A stretch of DNA of 64,000 nt from Comamonas serinivorans. GTDB lineage: Bacteria > Pseudomonadota > Gammaproteobacteria > Burkholderiales > Burkholderiaceae_C. The position numbers and the translations under genes are program-made. The notes under the pieces are model-generated. The model saw nothing but the letters and a program-made list of their open reading frames with translations, did not search any database and was not told the DNA's origin. The stretch is taken from contig NZ_CP021455.1 of assembly GCF_002158865.1 (NCBI RefSeq), positions 372,001-436,000 on the forward strand, read 5' to 3'. Shown piece after piece: positions 18,163 through 27,844 of this stretch (positions are counted from its first letter, which is position 1; each line of letters begins with the position of its first letter).

Positions 18163-20337
18163 TCAGAACCGGTAGGTCGCCGTCAGCAGCGCGTTGCGGC
18201 GCTCGCCATAGAAGCAGTCGCCGCGCGCCAGGCACTGGGTGATGACGACCTTGTCGGTCAGGTTGTTGATGTTGAGGGCCATGCGCCAGTTGCCGGCGTC
18301 GTAGGCCACCATGGCGTCGGCCAGCAGGCTGGAGGGCGTGTCGATGGCGCGGGTGCCCGACCACATGCGGTCGGTGTAGCGCAGGCCTGCGCCCACGGTC
18401 CAGCCGCCGCGCCCGCTCGAGGCGAAGCGGTGCATCAGCCAGGTGGAGGCGGTGTGGCGCGGGATGTTGGCCACGCGCTGGCCCTGATCGCCCGCGGTGC
18501 TGCGGCGGATCGTGGCGTCGGTGTAGGCGTAGCTGACGACCCAGTCCCAGTTGCGGGCCAGGCTGGCCTTCAGCTCGGCCTCCAGGCCTTTCATCTCGAC
18601 CTGGCCGATCTGCAGGCTGTTCAGCGGGTTGGCGGGGTCGGTGGTCTTGCGGTTTTTCTCGCGCAGCTGGTAGACGGCCACGAAGCCGGCCAGGCCGCTG
18701 TCGGGCGGCATCCACTTCACCCCGGCCTCCACCTGTTGGCCGCGCTGCGGCTTGTAGGGCGTGCCGTACACGTCCACGCCGCCCAGCGGCTGGAAGGATT
18801 CGGTGTACGAGAGGTAGGGCGCCCAGGCGCCGGCCTGGTAGGTCACGCCCATGCGCTTGGTCCAGGCCGAGTCGTCCACGGCGGCCGCGGGACGGCCCTG
18901 GGTGTCGGTCTTGGCGGTGTCGTGCCGCAGGCCGACGGTGGCCGTCCAGTTGCCCCAGCGCAGCTGGTCCTGCAGGTAGAGGCCGAGCTGGCGTTGCGAC
19001 ACGCTGGGCTGGCGCACCAGGTCGGCCGCCGTGGGCGGCGTGAAGTTGCCGTAGACCGGGTTGTAGGCGTCGATGTCGGGGGCCACGGCGCGCCAGGTGG
19101 AGGAGGTGGTGCTGTTGCGCTGCATGTCCACGCCGGCCAGCAGCGTGTGGTCCACGGCCCCGGTCTGCAGGCGGCCTTCCAGCTGGGTGTCGACGAGCAG
19201 CATCTTGCCGCCGTTCAGGTTCCACGAGGCATCGCGCGGGAACGTGCGGTTGTCGGGGTTGAACACCGGGCGTGCGGGCCGGCCCGTCGCGGCATTGGCC
19301 GCGAAGCTGGTGTACATGGTGCGGTAGTCGACTTCCGTGATGGTGCGGCGTAGGTTCTGGCGCACGGTCCAGTCGTCGTTCAGCTTGTGGCTGAAGAGGT
19401 AGCCCCAGGACCGGTTGCGGGTGTCGAAACGGTCCCAGTCCGGCTCGCTGACGAAGGTGTTCGTCGGAATCTGGCCATAGGGGCTGGGCAGCCGCGTGCC
19501 CTGCCAGGGAAAGAAGCCGATCAGCGAGCCGCTTTTGTCGCGCTGGTAGAAGGCCTGCAGCGTGAGCGAGGTGTCGTCGTTGGGCCGCCAGGTGAGCGAG
19601 GGGGCCAGCACCACGCGGTCATCCTTCACGTGGTCGACCTGGCTGTTGCTGTCGCGGCCCACGGCCACCAGCCGGTACAGCCACTTGCCGTCGCTGTCCA
19701 GCGGGCCGGTCAGGTCGCCGGCCACCTGTTTGCGGCTGTGGCTGCCCACCTGCACCTGCACCTCGCGCCGGTTGTCGGCCAGCGGGCGCTTGCTCGTGAG
19801 GTTCAGCACACCGCCCACGCTGCCTTGGCCATAGAGCACCGATGACGGGCCGCGCAGGAACTCCACGCGCTCCAGCGTGAAGGGCTCGACCTTGTTGTTG
19901 TTGTAGGTGCCGTAGCCGCGCAGCATGCCGTCCAGGTACTGCGTGACGTCGCCGCCACGGGCCTTGAACGAGTCCACCCGGCTGTCGAAGTAGCTGGAGT
20001 TGATGCCCGCCGTGTAGCGCACGGTTTCGCGCAGCGTGGTCACGCCCTGGGCATCCATTTCGTCGCGGGTCACCACGCTGATGGCCTGCGGCGTCTCGAT
20101 CAGCGGGGTGTCGGTTTTGGTGGCCGACAGCGCGCGCTTGGCCACAAAGCCCGTGACGGGCGCCGTGGCGCTGTCGCCGCCCGGGTCGGCGGTCACGGTG
20201 ACCGGTGCCAGCGAGCCCTCGGCCACAGGGGCTTCCGGGGTTTGGGCCTGGGCAGCGCCCAGGTCGAGCAGGGCCAGGGTGAGCGCGCAGGCCAGAGGGG
20301 TCAGCCGCGGACGCTGCGGGCGAAAAGTCGGTGTCAT
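18163..20337 (-). CDS. TonB-dependent siderophore receptor
   Basis: 724 residues from the ATG at 20337. A signal peptide ends at AQAQ. It is followed by a secretin/plug domain (TPLIETPQAISVVTRDEMDAQG, VEFLRGPSSVLYGQGSVGG) and a 22-strand barrel ending in TYRF with the terminal aromatic residue needed for outer-membrane insertion. The plug-start pattern is that of ferric-siderophore receptors (FhuE/FpvA-like). No FecI/FecR pair is adjacent and no STN signalling domain is present. A Fur box lies about 240 bp upstream, pointing to iron repression. Confidence 0.9.
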   Translation of the reverse strand: MTPTFRPQRPRLTPLACALTLALLDLGAAQAQTPEAPVAEGSLAPVTVTADPGGDSATAPVTGFVAKRALSATKTDTPLIETPQAISVVTRDEMDAQGVTTLRETVRYTAGINSSYFDSRVDSFKARGGDVTQYLDGMLRGYGTYNNNKVEPFTLERVEFLRGPSSVLYGQGSVGGVLNLTSKRPLADNRREVQVQVGSHSRKQVAGDLTGPLDSDGKWLYRLVAVGRDSNSQVDHVKDDRVVLAPSLTWRPNDDTSLTLQAFYQRDKSGSLIGFFPWQGTRLPSPYGQIPTNTFVSEPDWDRFDTRNRSWGYLFSHKLNDDWTVRQNLRRTITEVDYRTMYTSFAANAATGRPARPVFNPDNRTFPRDASWNLNGGKMLLVDTQLEGRLQTGAVDHTLLAGVDMQRNSTTSSTWRAVAPDIDAYNPVYGNFTPPTAADLVRQPSVSQRQLGLYLQDQLRWGNWTATVGLRHDTAKTDTQGRPAAAVDDSAWTKRMGVTYQAGAWAPYLSYTESFQPLGGVDVYGTPYKPQRGQQVEAGVKWMPPDSGLAGFVAVYQLREKNRKTTDPANPLNSLQIGQVEMKGLEAELKASLARNWDWVVSYAYTDATIRRSTAGDQGQRVANIPRHTASTWLMHRFASSGRGGWTVGAGLRYTDRMWSGTRAIDTPSSLLADAMVAYDAGNWRMALNINNLTDKVVITQCLARGDCFYGERRNALLTATYRF

Positions 20338-20575
20338 GGTGTCGGTCGATGAAGGAGGAAAACGGGCGGTGACGTGCGGACCACGGCTGGCCACGATGGC
20401 GCGGGCTGGGCAACAGGCTCGCGGCCGGTGCGGGCGCACGTGGGGTCGCGCGCACGGCCGGCCACCGGTGGTGCGGCAGCCGGGGTGGCGAGCCGTCGCT
20501 CAGCCCTCGCGCAGGGGCGCGAGACACCTGGACCGGCCAGCAAGGGCAGACAGGCCGGGCTGCGGCTTGTCAATC

Positions 20576-20598
20576 AAATGCAAATCACTCTCATTTTT
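20576..20598 (-). promoter_or_regulatory. Probable Fur box upstream of the siderophore receptor
   Basis: On the minus strand the sequence AAATGAGAGTGATTTGCATT is close to the Fur hexamer pattern (repeats of GATAAT-like units, with the common TonB-receptor variant ATGAGAATGATTTGCATT). It lies in an AT-rich patch with the -10-like TATTAT nearby, the only such patch in an otherwise GC-rich region. Confidence 0.7.
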
Positions 20599-20662
20599 AT
20601 TATTGCAAAGAAGCGTTGTTTTTTGGTAAAAATGGCGCGTGGTGTCGGATTTGCGCCACATG

Positions 20663-20760
20663 CTGAGCCCTGAGCCCTGAGCCCTGAGCCCTGAGCCCTG
20701 AGCCCTGAGCCCTGAGCCCTGAGCCCTGAGCCCTGAGCCCTGAGCCCTGAGCCCTGAGCC
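20663..20760. repeat. Perfect 7-bp tandem repeat, 14 copies
   Basis: The unit CTGAGCC is repeated 14 times without error over 98 bp. It lies about 65 bp upstream of the Fur box in the intergenic space between the TonB receptor gene and uvrA, and is not in a gene. Perfect copies imply recent slippage, so copy number probably varies between strains. Confidence 0.95.
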
Positions 20761-21257
<497 letters not shown>

Positions 21258-24200
21258 ATGCCCCACGATCCCATCCGCATCCGCGGCGCGCGTCAGCACA
21301 ACCTCAAGGCCATCGACGTGGACATCCAGCCCGGCCAGCTCACCGTGGTCACCGGACCGAGCGGCTCGGGCAAGTCCAGCCTGGTGTTCGACACGCTCTA
21401 CGCCGAGGGCCAGCGGCGCTACGTGGAGACCTTTTCGGCCTATGCGCGCCAGTTCCTGGACCGCATGGACAAACCGGCCGTGGACAAGGTCGAGGGCGTG
21501 CCGCCGGCCATCGCCATCGACCAGACCAACCCCGTGCGCTCCAGCCGCTCCACCGTGGGCACCATGACGGAGCTGAACGACCACATCAAGCTGTTGTTCG
21601 CGCGCGGCGGGGCGCTGTTCGACCGCGTGACCGCGCAGGCCGTGCGGCGCGATACGCCCGAATCCATTTACGCCGACCTGCGTCTCCGCGCCGAGGCAGC
21701 GGGTGACCCGAGGCTGGTGCTGACCTTCCCGGTCGAGCTGCCGGCGAACACCACGGCCGACGAGGTGGCGCAGTGGCTGTCCGCCAGCGGCTTCACCCGC
21801 GTGCAGGCCGAGCGCGAAGAGGTGCGCCAGGTCGCCGCGGCAGACGGCGAGGCGCCGGCCAAGAAGAAAACGACCAAAGCGGCCGCGGCTGCCAAAGCCA
21901 AGGACGAGGCGCCCGGCGTGGTGAAGGTGCTCGACGTGGTGGCCGATCGTTTCCGCATCAGCCGGGCCGAGAAGGCGCGCGTGGTCGAAGCCATCGAGGT
22001 GGCCCTGCAGCGCGGGGGCCGCGTCAACGTCTACGCGCTGCCCGCCAACGAGGATGCCGCCGCCGGGCAGGCCGCTGAATCTGGCCCCGAAGCCGCGAAC
22101 CCGGCAGGGCGCGTGGGGGCGTCGGCCGCCGCGAGGGGCCGCCCCGAGCAAGGCCAGCCCCTCGGGGGGGCAGCGGACCAGGCGCTTGCGCCGGGGAGCG
22201 TGGGGGCCAAGGCCGCCGCGACGGGCCGCCCCGAGCAAGGCCAGCCCCCCAGGGGGGCAGCGGACCAGGCGCAGCCGGGGAGCGTGGGGGCTTCGGCCGC
22301 CGCGACGGGCCGTCCCGAGCAAGGCCAGCCCCCCGGGGGGGCAGCGGACCAGGCGCAGCCGGGGAGCGTGGGGGCTTCATTGTGGAAATACTCCACCGGC
22401 CTGCACTGCCCCGAGAGCGAACAGCGCTACCGCGAACCGATCCCCTCCATGTTCTCGTTCAACTCGCCCGTGGGCGCGTGCGAGGCCTGCCGGGGCTTTG
22501 GCCGCGTCATCGGCGTGGACTGGGGGCTGGTGATTCCCGACGAGAAGCTCACCCTGCGCGCCGGGGCCATCAAGCCGGTGCAGACGCCGGCGTGGAAGGA
22601 GATCCAGGACGACCTGATGCGCCATGCCGAAGAAGCCGGCATCCCGCGCGACACGCCCTGGGCCCAGCTCACGGCCGCGCAGCGCGACTGGGTCATCGAG
22701 GGCACGCCGAATTTCAAGGAAGGCAACTGGAACCGGCAGTGGTACGGCATTCGGCGCTTTTTCGCCTACCTCGAAAGCAAGGCCTACAAGATGCACATCC
22801 GCGTGCTCTTGTCCAAGTACCGCAGCTACACCACCTGCCCGACCTGCGGCGGCGCGCGCCTGAAGACCGAGAGCCTGCTGTGGCGCGTGGGCAACCCGGC
22901 CCAGGCGGCCGCAGCCCTGCAGGGGGATGACGGCCAGACGCACCCGCGCTTCCTGCCCCAGGGCGCGAGCTGGACGCGCGCGCAGCTCGATGCGCTGCCC
23001 GGCCTGTGTCTGCACGACCTGATGCTGATGCCCATCGCGCGGCTGCGCCGGTTCTTCGATGCGCTGCGCGAGGAGGTGAAACGATCGAGCAGTATGGGTG
23101 ATTCACCGTCAATGGATGAACGGGAACAGCCGCATACCCATCAGGATGATCGCCCGGTGGACAGCGGCGAGGCACAGGCCATGCGCCTCATCCTCGACGA
23201 GCTGTGCGCGCGCACGGGCTACCTGTGCGACGTCGGCATCGGCTACCTCACGCTGGACCGCCAAAGCCGCACGCTCTCGGGCGGCGAGGTGCAGCGCATC
23301 AACCTCACCACGGCCCTGGGCACCTCGCTGGTGAACACCTTGTTCGTGCTCGACGAGCCCAGCATCGGCCTGCACCCGCGCGACATGCAGCGCATCAACA
23401 CCGCCATGCTGCGCCTGCGCGACGCCGGCAACACGCTGGTGGTGGTCGAGCACGACCCGGCCGTCATGTTCTGCGCCGACCGCGTGCTCGACTTCGGCCC
23501 GGGCCCGGGCCAGCAAGGTGGGCAGATCGTGTTCGACGGCACGCCGGCCGCGCTGCGCCGCGCCCACACGCTGACGGCCGATTACCTCTCGGGCCGCAAG
23601 CGCATCGGCATGGGCTTTGCCCGGCCTGTGCAGGCCAGCACGCCCAAGCTGATCCTGGAGGGCGCGCGCCAGCACAACCTGAAGAACGTCTCGGTCGAGT
23701 TCCCGCTCGAGCGCCTGGTCTGCGTCACCGGCGTCTCGGGCTCGGGCAAGTCCACGCTGATCCAGGACGTGCTGGCTCCGGCGCTGGCGCGCCACTTCGG
23801 CAAGCCCACCGATGCCCCGGGCCGCTTCGACCGCCTGCTGGGGGCCGAGCAGCTGGCCGATGTGGTCTTCGTCGACCAGTCGCCCATCGGCAAGACCGCG
23901 CGCTCCAACCCCGCCAGCTACGTGGGCGCCTGGGATGCGATCCGCACGCTGTTCGCCACCACGCCGCTGGCGCGCCAGCGCAGCTACACGGCGGCCAAGT
24001 TCAGCTTCAACAGCGGCGACGGGCGCTGCCCGACCTGCGGCGGCTCGGGCTTCGAGCACGTGGAGATGCAGTTCCTCTCCGACGTCTACCTGCGCTGCCC
24101 CGACTGCGACGGCCAGCGCTACCGGCCCGAAATCCTCGAGGTCCGCATCGAGCGGGGCGGCCGGCTGCTCAACGTGGCCGACGTGCTCGCGCTGACCGTG

Positions 24201-27200
24201 GCCGAGGCCGTGCAGCTGTTCGGGTCGGCGAAGGGCCGCACCCAAGGCGGCCCAGCCCTGGGGGGGAGCGTGGCGGCTGGCGGTGACCGCGACGTGGTGC
24301 GCGCGCTGCAGCCCATCGTCGACGTGGGCCTGGACTATGTGACGCTGGGCCAGCCCGTGCCCACGCTCAGCGGTGGCGAGGCGCAACGCCTGAAGCTGGC
24401 GGGCTTCCTGGCCGAGGCGGCCCGAAGCACCACCGCCAGCAAGCAGAAGACCGCGCGCAAGGGCACGCTGTTCCTGTTCGACGAGCCCACCACCGGCCTG
24501 CATTTCGACGACATCGCCAAGCTCATGCGCGCGCTGCGCAAGCTGCTGGATGCCGGCCACTCGCTGATCGTGATCGAGCACAACCTGGATGTGATGCGCG
24601 CCAGCGACTGGCTGATCGACCTCGGCCCCGAGGGCGGCGATGCGGGCGGCCAGGTGGTGGCGCAGGGCACGCCGGTGCAGGTGCGCGATGCCTTTGATTC
24701 GCCCACCGCCCAGGCGCTGAAGGAGTATGAGGCGATTTTCGATCAAAGCATCAATGATAAACACACCATACTGCCTGCCAATTTAACAACCCATTCCTCG
24801 CAGGCCGAAGCCGCGCTGGCCGTGGGCGAGGCGCGCGCGGCCTACGGCATCGTGCGCGTGGCGCCGGGCACGGTGCTGGCGCCCTCGGCGATCGAGGTGC
24901 GCAACGCGCGCGAGCACAACCTCAAGCACCTGGACGTGGACGTGCCCCGGGGGCAGTTCAACGTCATCACCGGCGTCAGCGGCTCGGGCAAGTCCACGCT
25001 GGCCTTCGACATCATCTTCAACGAAGGGCAGCGGCGCTACCTGGAGTCGCTGAACGCCTATGCGCGCTCCATCGTGCAGCCCGCGGGTCGGCCCGAGGTG
25101 GACGCCGTCTACGGCATCCCGCCCACCGTGGCCATCGAGCAGCGGCTGTCGCGCGGCGGCCGCAAGTCCACCGTGGGCACGACGACCGAGGTGTGGCATT
25201 ACCTGCGCCTGCTGTTCGTCAAGCTCGGCGTGCAGCACTGCGTGCACGACGGGGCCGCCGTGCAGCCGCAAACGCCCGAGCGCATCGCGGCGCAGATCCT
25301 GCGCGACTACGCCGGGCAGACCATCGGCCTGCTGGCGCCGCTGGTGGTGGGGCGCAAAGGCGTGTACACCGAGCTGGCCGACTGGGCGCGCCCGCGCGGC
25401 TACACCCACCTGCGCGTCGACGGGGAGTACCTGCCGACCACGGGCTTTCCGCGCATCGACCGCTTCAAGGAACACCACATCGAGCTGCCCGTGCGCAGCC
25501 TGCGCGTGAGCACGGCCCACGAGGACGAGCTGCGCAACGCCCTGGACACGGCGCTGGACATCGGCAAGGGCGTGGTGCAGGTGATGGCCGACATCGACCG
25601 CCTGGGCGCGGCGATGGAGGCGGGCGAGTCCACCGCCGGCATCGGTCGCGTGCAGGCGTTGTCGACCCAGCGCGCCTGCCCGGTGTGCGCCACCAGCTAC
25701 GCCGAGCTGGACCCGCGCCTGTTCTCGTACAACAGCAAGCACGGCTGGTGCCCCGACTGCGTGGGCACGGGCGTGCAGCTGTCCAAGGCGCAGCGCAAGC
25801 TGCTCGACGATTCGGTGCTGGCCGACGACCAGCGCGGCCGCGAGCAGACCTTCGCCGAGCCCGAGGTCGAAGACCTGGAAGACCAGCCCTGCGCGAGCTG
25901 CGGCGGCACGCGGTTGAACGCCGTGGTGCGCGCCGTGCTGCTGCACACGCACAGCGCAGGGGAGCGCGGGGGCAATCTCCCCATCACCGAGGTGGCGCGG
26001 CTGTCGGTGGCCGAGGTGCGCACCTGGGTGCAGGACCTGATGCAGCCCGGCCGCCTGAGTCAGCGCGACAGCGACATCGCGCGCGACCTGCTGCCCGAGA
26101 TCGAAAGCCGCCTCGCCTTCCTCGAAGAGGTGGGCCTGGGCTACCTGACGCTGGACCGGGGCGCGCCCACGCTCAGCGGTGGCGAGGCCCAGCGCATTCG
26201 CCTGGCCGCGCAGCTGGGCAGCAACCTGCAAGGCGTGTGCTACGTGCTGGACGAGCCCACCATCGGCCTGCATGCGCGCGACAACGCGGTGCTGCTGAAT
26301 GCGCTGCACAAGCTGGGCGACAAGGGCAACACGCTGCTCGTCGTCGAGCACGACGTGGACACCATCCGCAGCGCCGACCACATCATCGACATCGGCCCCG
26401 GTGCCGGCAAGCGCGGCGGCCGGCTGGTGGCGCAGGGCACCGTGGCCGAGGTCGAGCAGGCGAGCGACTCCGTCACCGGCCGCTACCTGCGCCAGGCCAT
26501 GCAGCACCCGCTGCATGCCTTGCGCGCGGTGCCGGTCACGCTGGCCGAGAAAAAGGCCAGCGCCGAGAAGGTCGATTGGCTGAACGTGCACAGCGCCAGC
26601 CTGCACAACCTGAAGGATGCGATCGTCAGCCTGCCGCTGCACCGGCTGGTGGCGGTCACCGGCGTCAGTGGCTCGGGCAAGTCCACGCTGGCGCGCGACG
26701 TGCTGCTGACCAACGTGCAGGCCGCCGTGCAGCAGCGTTCGACCAAGGCCGGCCGTGAGGCCGACGAGGCCGGCCAGCACCCGGCCTGGGTGGGCTGCAT
26801 CGCCATCAGCGGCTACGAAGTGATCGACCGCGTGCTCGAGGTCGACCAGACGCCCATCGGCAAGACGCCACGGTCCTGCCCCGCGACCTACATCGGCTTC
26901 TGGGACACGGTGCGCAAGCTGTTCGCCGAGACGCTGGAGGCCAAGGCGCGCGGCTACGGGCCGGGCCGCTTCTCGTTCAACACCGGCGAGGGGCGCTGCC
27001 CGACCTGCGAAGGCGCGGGCGTGCGCACCATCGAGATGGCGTTTTTGCCCGACGTGAAGGTGCCGTGCGAAGCCTGCAAGGGCGCGCGCTTCAACCCCGA
27101 GACCCTGGCCGTCACCTGGCGCGGCAAGTCCATTGGCGACGTGCTGGCCATGGAGGTGGACGAGGCCGTCGAATTCTTCGCCAGCATGCCGGGCATCGCG

Positions 27201-27635
27201 CACCCGCTGCAGCTGCTCAAGGACGTGGGCCTGGGTTACCTGACGCTGGGTCAGCCGTCGCCCACGCTGAGCGGCGGCGAGGCCCAGCGCATCAAGCTCG
27301 TCACCGAGCTGACCAAGGTGCGCGACGACGTGACCCGGCGTGGCAACAAGGTGCCGCACACGCTGTACGTGCTGGACGAGCCCACCGTGGGCCTGCACAT
27401 GGCCGACGTGGACAAGCTCATCCACGTGCTGCACCGCCTGGTCGATGGCGGCCACAGCGTCATCGTCATCGAGCACGACCTGGACGTCATCGCCGAAGCC
27501 GACTGGATCGTGGACCTGGGCCCCGAAGGCGGTGCCGGCGGCGGCGAGGTCGTGGCCAGCGCGCCGCCCCCGGCCGTGATGGCCCTGGGCACGCACACGG
27601 GCGTGGCGCTGGCCAAGCATTTGAGCGCGCGTTGA
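21258..27635 (+). CDS. uvrA: Double-length UvrA (excinuclease ABC subunit A, fused tandem paralogue)
   Basis: 2125 residues, more than twice the usual about 940. Four P-loops are visible at about residues 33, 824, 1238 and 1801 (GPSGSGKSS once and GVSGSGKST three times), and four ABC signatures (LSGGE) at about 673, 1036, 1638 and 2003. The protein is therefore two complete UvrA units joined head to tail, with the junction near 1200. UvrA-type zinc modules (CPTCGG / CPDCDG and CPTCEG / CEACKG) are present in both halves. This double class occurs in Burkholderiales beside a normal UvrA; whether it serves nucleotide-excision repair is unknown. Residues about 285-373 are a low-complexity linker made of a GC-rich repeat, and two dyad elements are translated in frame at about 612-627 and 1156-1172. 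Confidence 0.9.
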   Translation: MPHDPIRIRGARQHNLKAIDVDIQPGQLTVVTGPSGSGKSSLVFDTLYAEGQRRYVETFSAYARQFLDRMDKPAVDKVEGVPPAIAIDQTNPVRSSRSTVGTMTELNDHIKLLFARGGALFDRVTAQAVRRDTPESIYADLRLRAEAAGDPRLVLTFPVELPANTTADEVAQWLSASGFTRVQAEREEVRQVAAADGEAPAKKKTTKAAAAAKAKDEAPGVVKVLDVVADRFRISRAEKARVVEAIEVALQRGGRVNVYALPANEDAAAGQAAESGPEAANPAGRVGASAAARGRPEQGQPLGGAADQALAPGSVGAKAAATGRPEQGQPPRGAADQAQPGSVGASAAATGRPEQGQPPGGAADQAQPGSVGASLWKYSTGLHCPESEQRYREPIPSMFSFNSPVGACEACRGFGRVIGVDWGLVIPDEKLTLRAGAIKPVQTPAWKEIQDDLMRHAEEAGIPRDTPWAQLTAAQRDWVIEGTPNFKEGNWNRQWYGIRRFFAYLESKAYKMHIRVLLSKYRSYTTCPTCGGARLKTESLLWRVGNPAQAAAALQGDDGQTHPRFLPQGASWTRAQLDALPGLCLHDLMLMPIARLRRFFDALREEVKRSSSMGDSPSMDEREQPHTHQDDRPVDSGEAQAMRLILDELCARTGYLCDVGIGYLTLDRQSRTLSGGEVQRINLTTALGTSLVNTLFVLDEPSIGLHPRDMQRINTAMLRLRDAGNTLVVVEHDPAVMFCADRVLDFGPGPGQQGGQIVFDGTPAALRRAHTLTADYLSGRKRIGMGFARPVQASTPKLILEGARQHNLKNVSVEFPLERLVCVTGVSGSGKSTLIQDVLAPALARHFGKPTDAPGRFDRLLGAEQLADVVFVDQSPIGKTARSNPASYVGAWDAIRTLFATTPLARQRSYTAAKFSFNSGDGRCPTCGGSGFEHVEMQFLSDVYLRCPDCDGQRYRPEILEVRIERGGRLLNVADVLALTVAEAVQLFGSAKGRTQGGPALGGSVAAGGDRDVVRALQPIVDVGLDYVTLGQPVPTLSGGEAQRLKLAGFLAEAARSTTASKQKTARKGTLFLFDEPTTGLHFDDIAKLMRALRKLLDAGHSLIVIEHNLDVMRASDWLIDLGPEGGDAGGQVVAQGTPVQVRDAFDSPTAQALKEYEAIFDQSINDKHTILPANLTTHSSQAEAALAVGEARAAYGIVRVAPGTVLAPSAIEVRNAREHNLKHLDVDVPRGQFNVITGVSGSGKSTLAFDIIFNEGQRRYLESLNAYARSIVQPAGRPEVDAVYGIPPTVAIEQRLSRGGRKSTVGTTTEVWHYLRLLFVKLGVQHCVHDGAAVQPQTPERIAAQILRDYAGQTIGLLAPLVVGRKGVYTELADWARPRGYTHLRVDGEYLPTTGFPRIDRFKEHHIELPVRSLRVSTAHEDELRNALDTALDIGKGVVQVMADIDRLGAAMEAGESTAGIGRVQALSTQRACPVCATSYAELDPRLFSYNSKHGWCPDCVGTGVQLSKAQRKLLDDSVLADDQRGREQTFAEPEVEDLEDQPCASCGGTRLNAVVRAVLLHTHSAGERGGNLPITEVARLSVAEVRTWVQDLMQPGRLSQRDSDIARDLLPEIESRLAFLEEVGLGYLTLDRGAPTLSGGEAQRIRLAAQLGSNLQGVCYVLDEPTIGLHARDNAVLLNALHKLGDKGNTLLVVEHDVDTIRSADHIIDIGPGAGKRGGRLVAQGTVAEVEQASDSVTGRYLRQAMQHPLHALRAVPVTLAEKKASAEKVDWLNVHSASLHNLKDAIVSLPLHRLVAVTGVSGSGKSTLARDVLLTNVQAAVQQRSTKAGREADEAGQHPAWVGCIAISGYEVIDRVLEVDQTPIGKTPRSCPATYIGFWDTVRKLFAETLEAKARGYGPGRFSFNTGEGRCPTCEGAGVRTIEMAFLPDVKVPCEACKGARFNPETLAVTWRGKSIGDVLAMEVDEAVEFFASMPGIAHPLQLLKDVGLGYLTLGQPSPTLSGGEAQRIKLVTELTKVRDDVTRRGNKVPHTLYVLDEPTVGLHMADVDKLIHVLHRLVDGGHSVIVIEHDLDVIAEADWIVDLGPEGGAGGGEVVASAPPPAVMALGTHTGVALAKHLSAR
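22111..22377 (+). repeat. GC-rich repeat in tandem inside uvrA
   Basis: Units of 87, 84 and 84 bp start at 22111, 22198 and 22282, and a partial fourth starts at 22366. Each unit begins GTGGGGGC and contains CCGAGCAAGGCCAGCCCC and GGGGGGCAGCGGACCA. All lengths are multiples of three, so the frame is kept. The unit resembles the intergenic GC-rich repeat near 33250. Confidence 0.9.
23091..23138. repeat. GTAT-ATAC dyad element, copy 7 (inside uvrA)
   Basis: Core of exactly 46 nt with inner CCGTCA / TGAACGG pairing, translated in frame as part of uvrA just before the first ABC signature. The flanking codons are polar and low in conservation. Confidence 0.85.
24237..24287 (+). repeat. Single decayed GC-rich repeat copy in uvrA
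   Basis: GGCCGCACCCAAGGCGGCCC followed by CTGGGGGGGAGCGTGGCGGC resembles one unit of the 84-bp repeat. It encodes the Gly-rich stretch GRTQGGPALGGSVAAGG, which interrupts an otherwise conserved region. Confidence 0.5.
24725..24773. repeat. GTAT-ATAC dyad element, copy 8 (inside uvrA)
   Basis: Outer AGTATG and CATACT arms are intact, but the core is 47 nt, the only length variant, and the right AWCG box is lost. It lies in frame at the junction between the two UvrA halves. Confidence 0.7.
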
Positions 27636-27844
27636 GGGCTGACGCCTCCGTCGTCTGTGGGGGCCGATTGGCTGCCGTGGATCGAGGGGCTGCCTCGGCC
27701 CAGCCGATGCGCGCAGCGAAGGCGGGCTGGTGTCTGCAGATGGTGTGCAGAGTCACCGTGCGCCTGATGCGCGCGTGGCCGCGGCATCGCGGGTCTCGCC
27801 TGGGCTGGCTTGTGAGGACGGAGGACGCCCGCTAAGCTGGCCCC

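Noticed and set aside
20663..20760. Possible CRISPR array
   Set aside because: There are no spacers; it is a pure 7-bp tandem repeat.
24783..27620. 945-codon open frame on the minus strand opposite uvrA
   Set aside because: It has the His/Ala/Gly-rich composition of antisense of a GC-rich gene, and no family resemblance.
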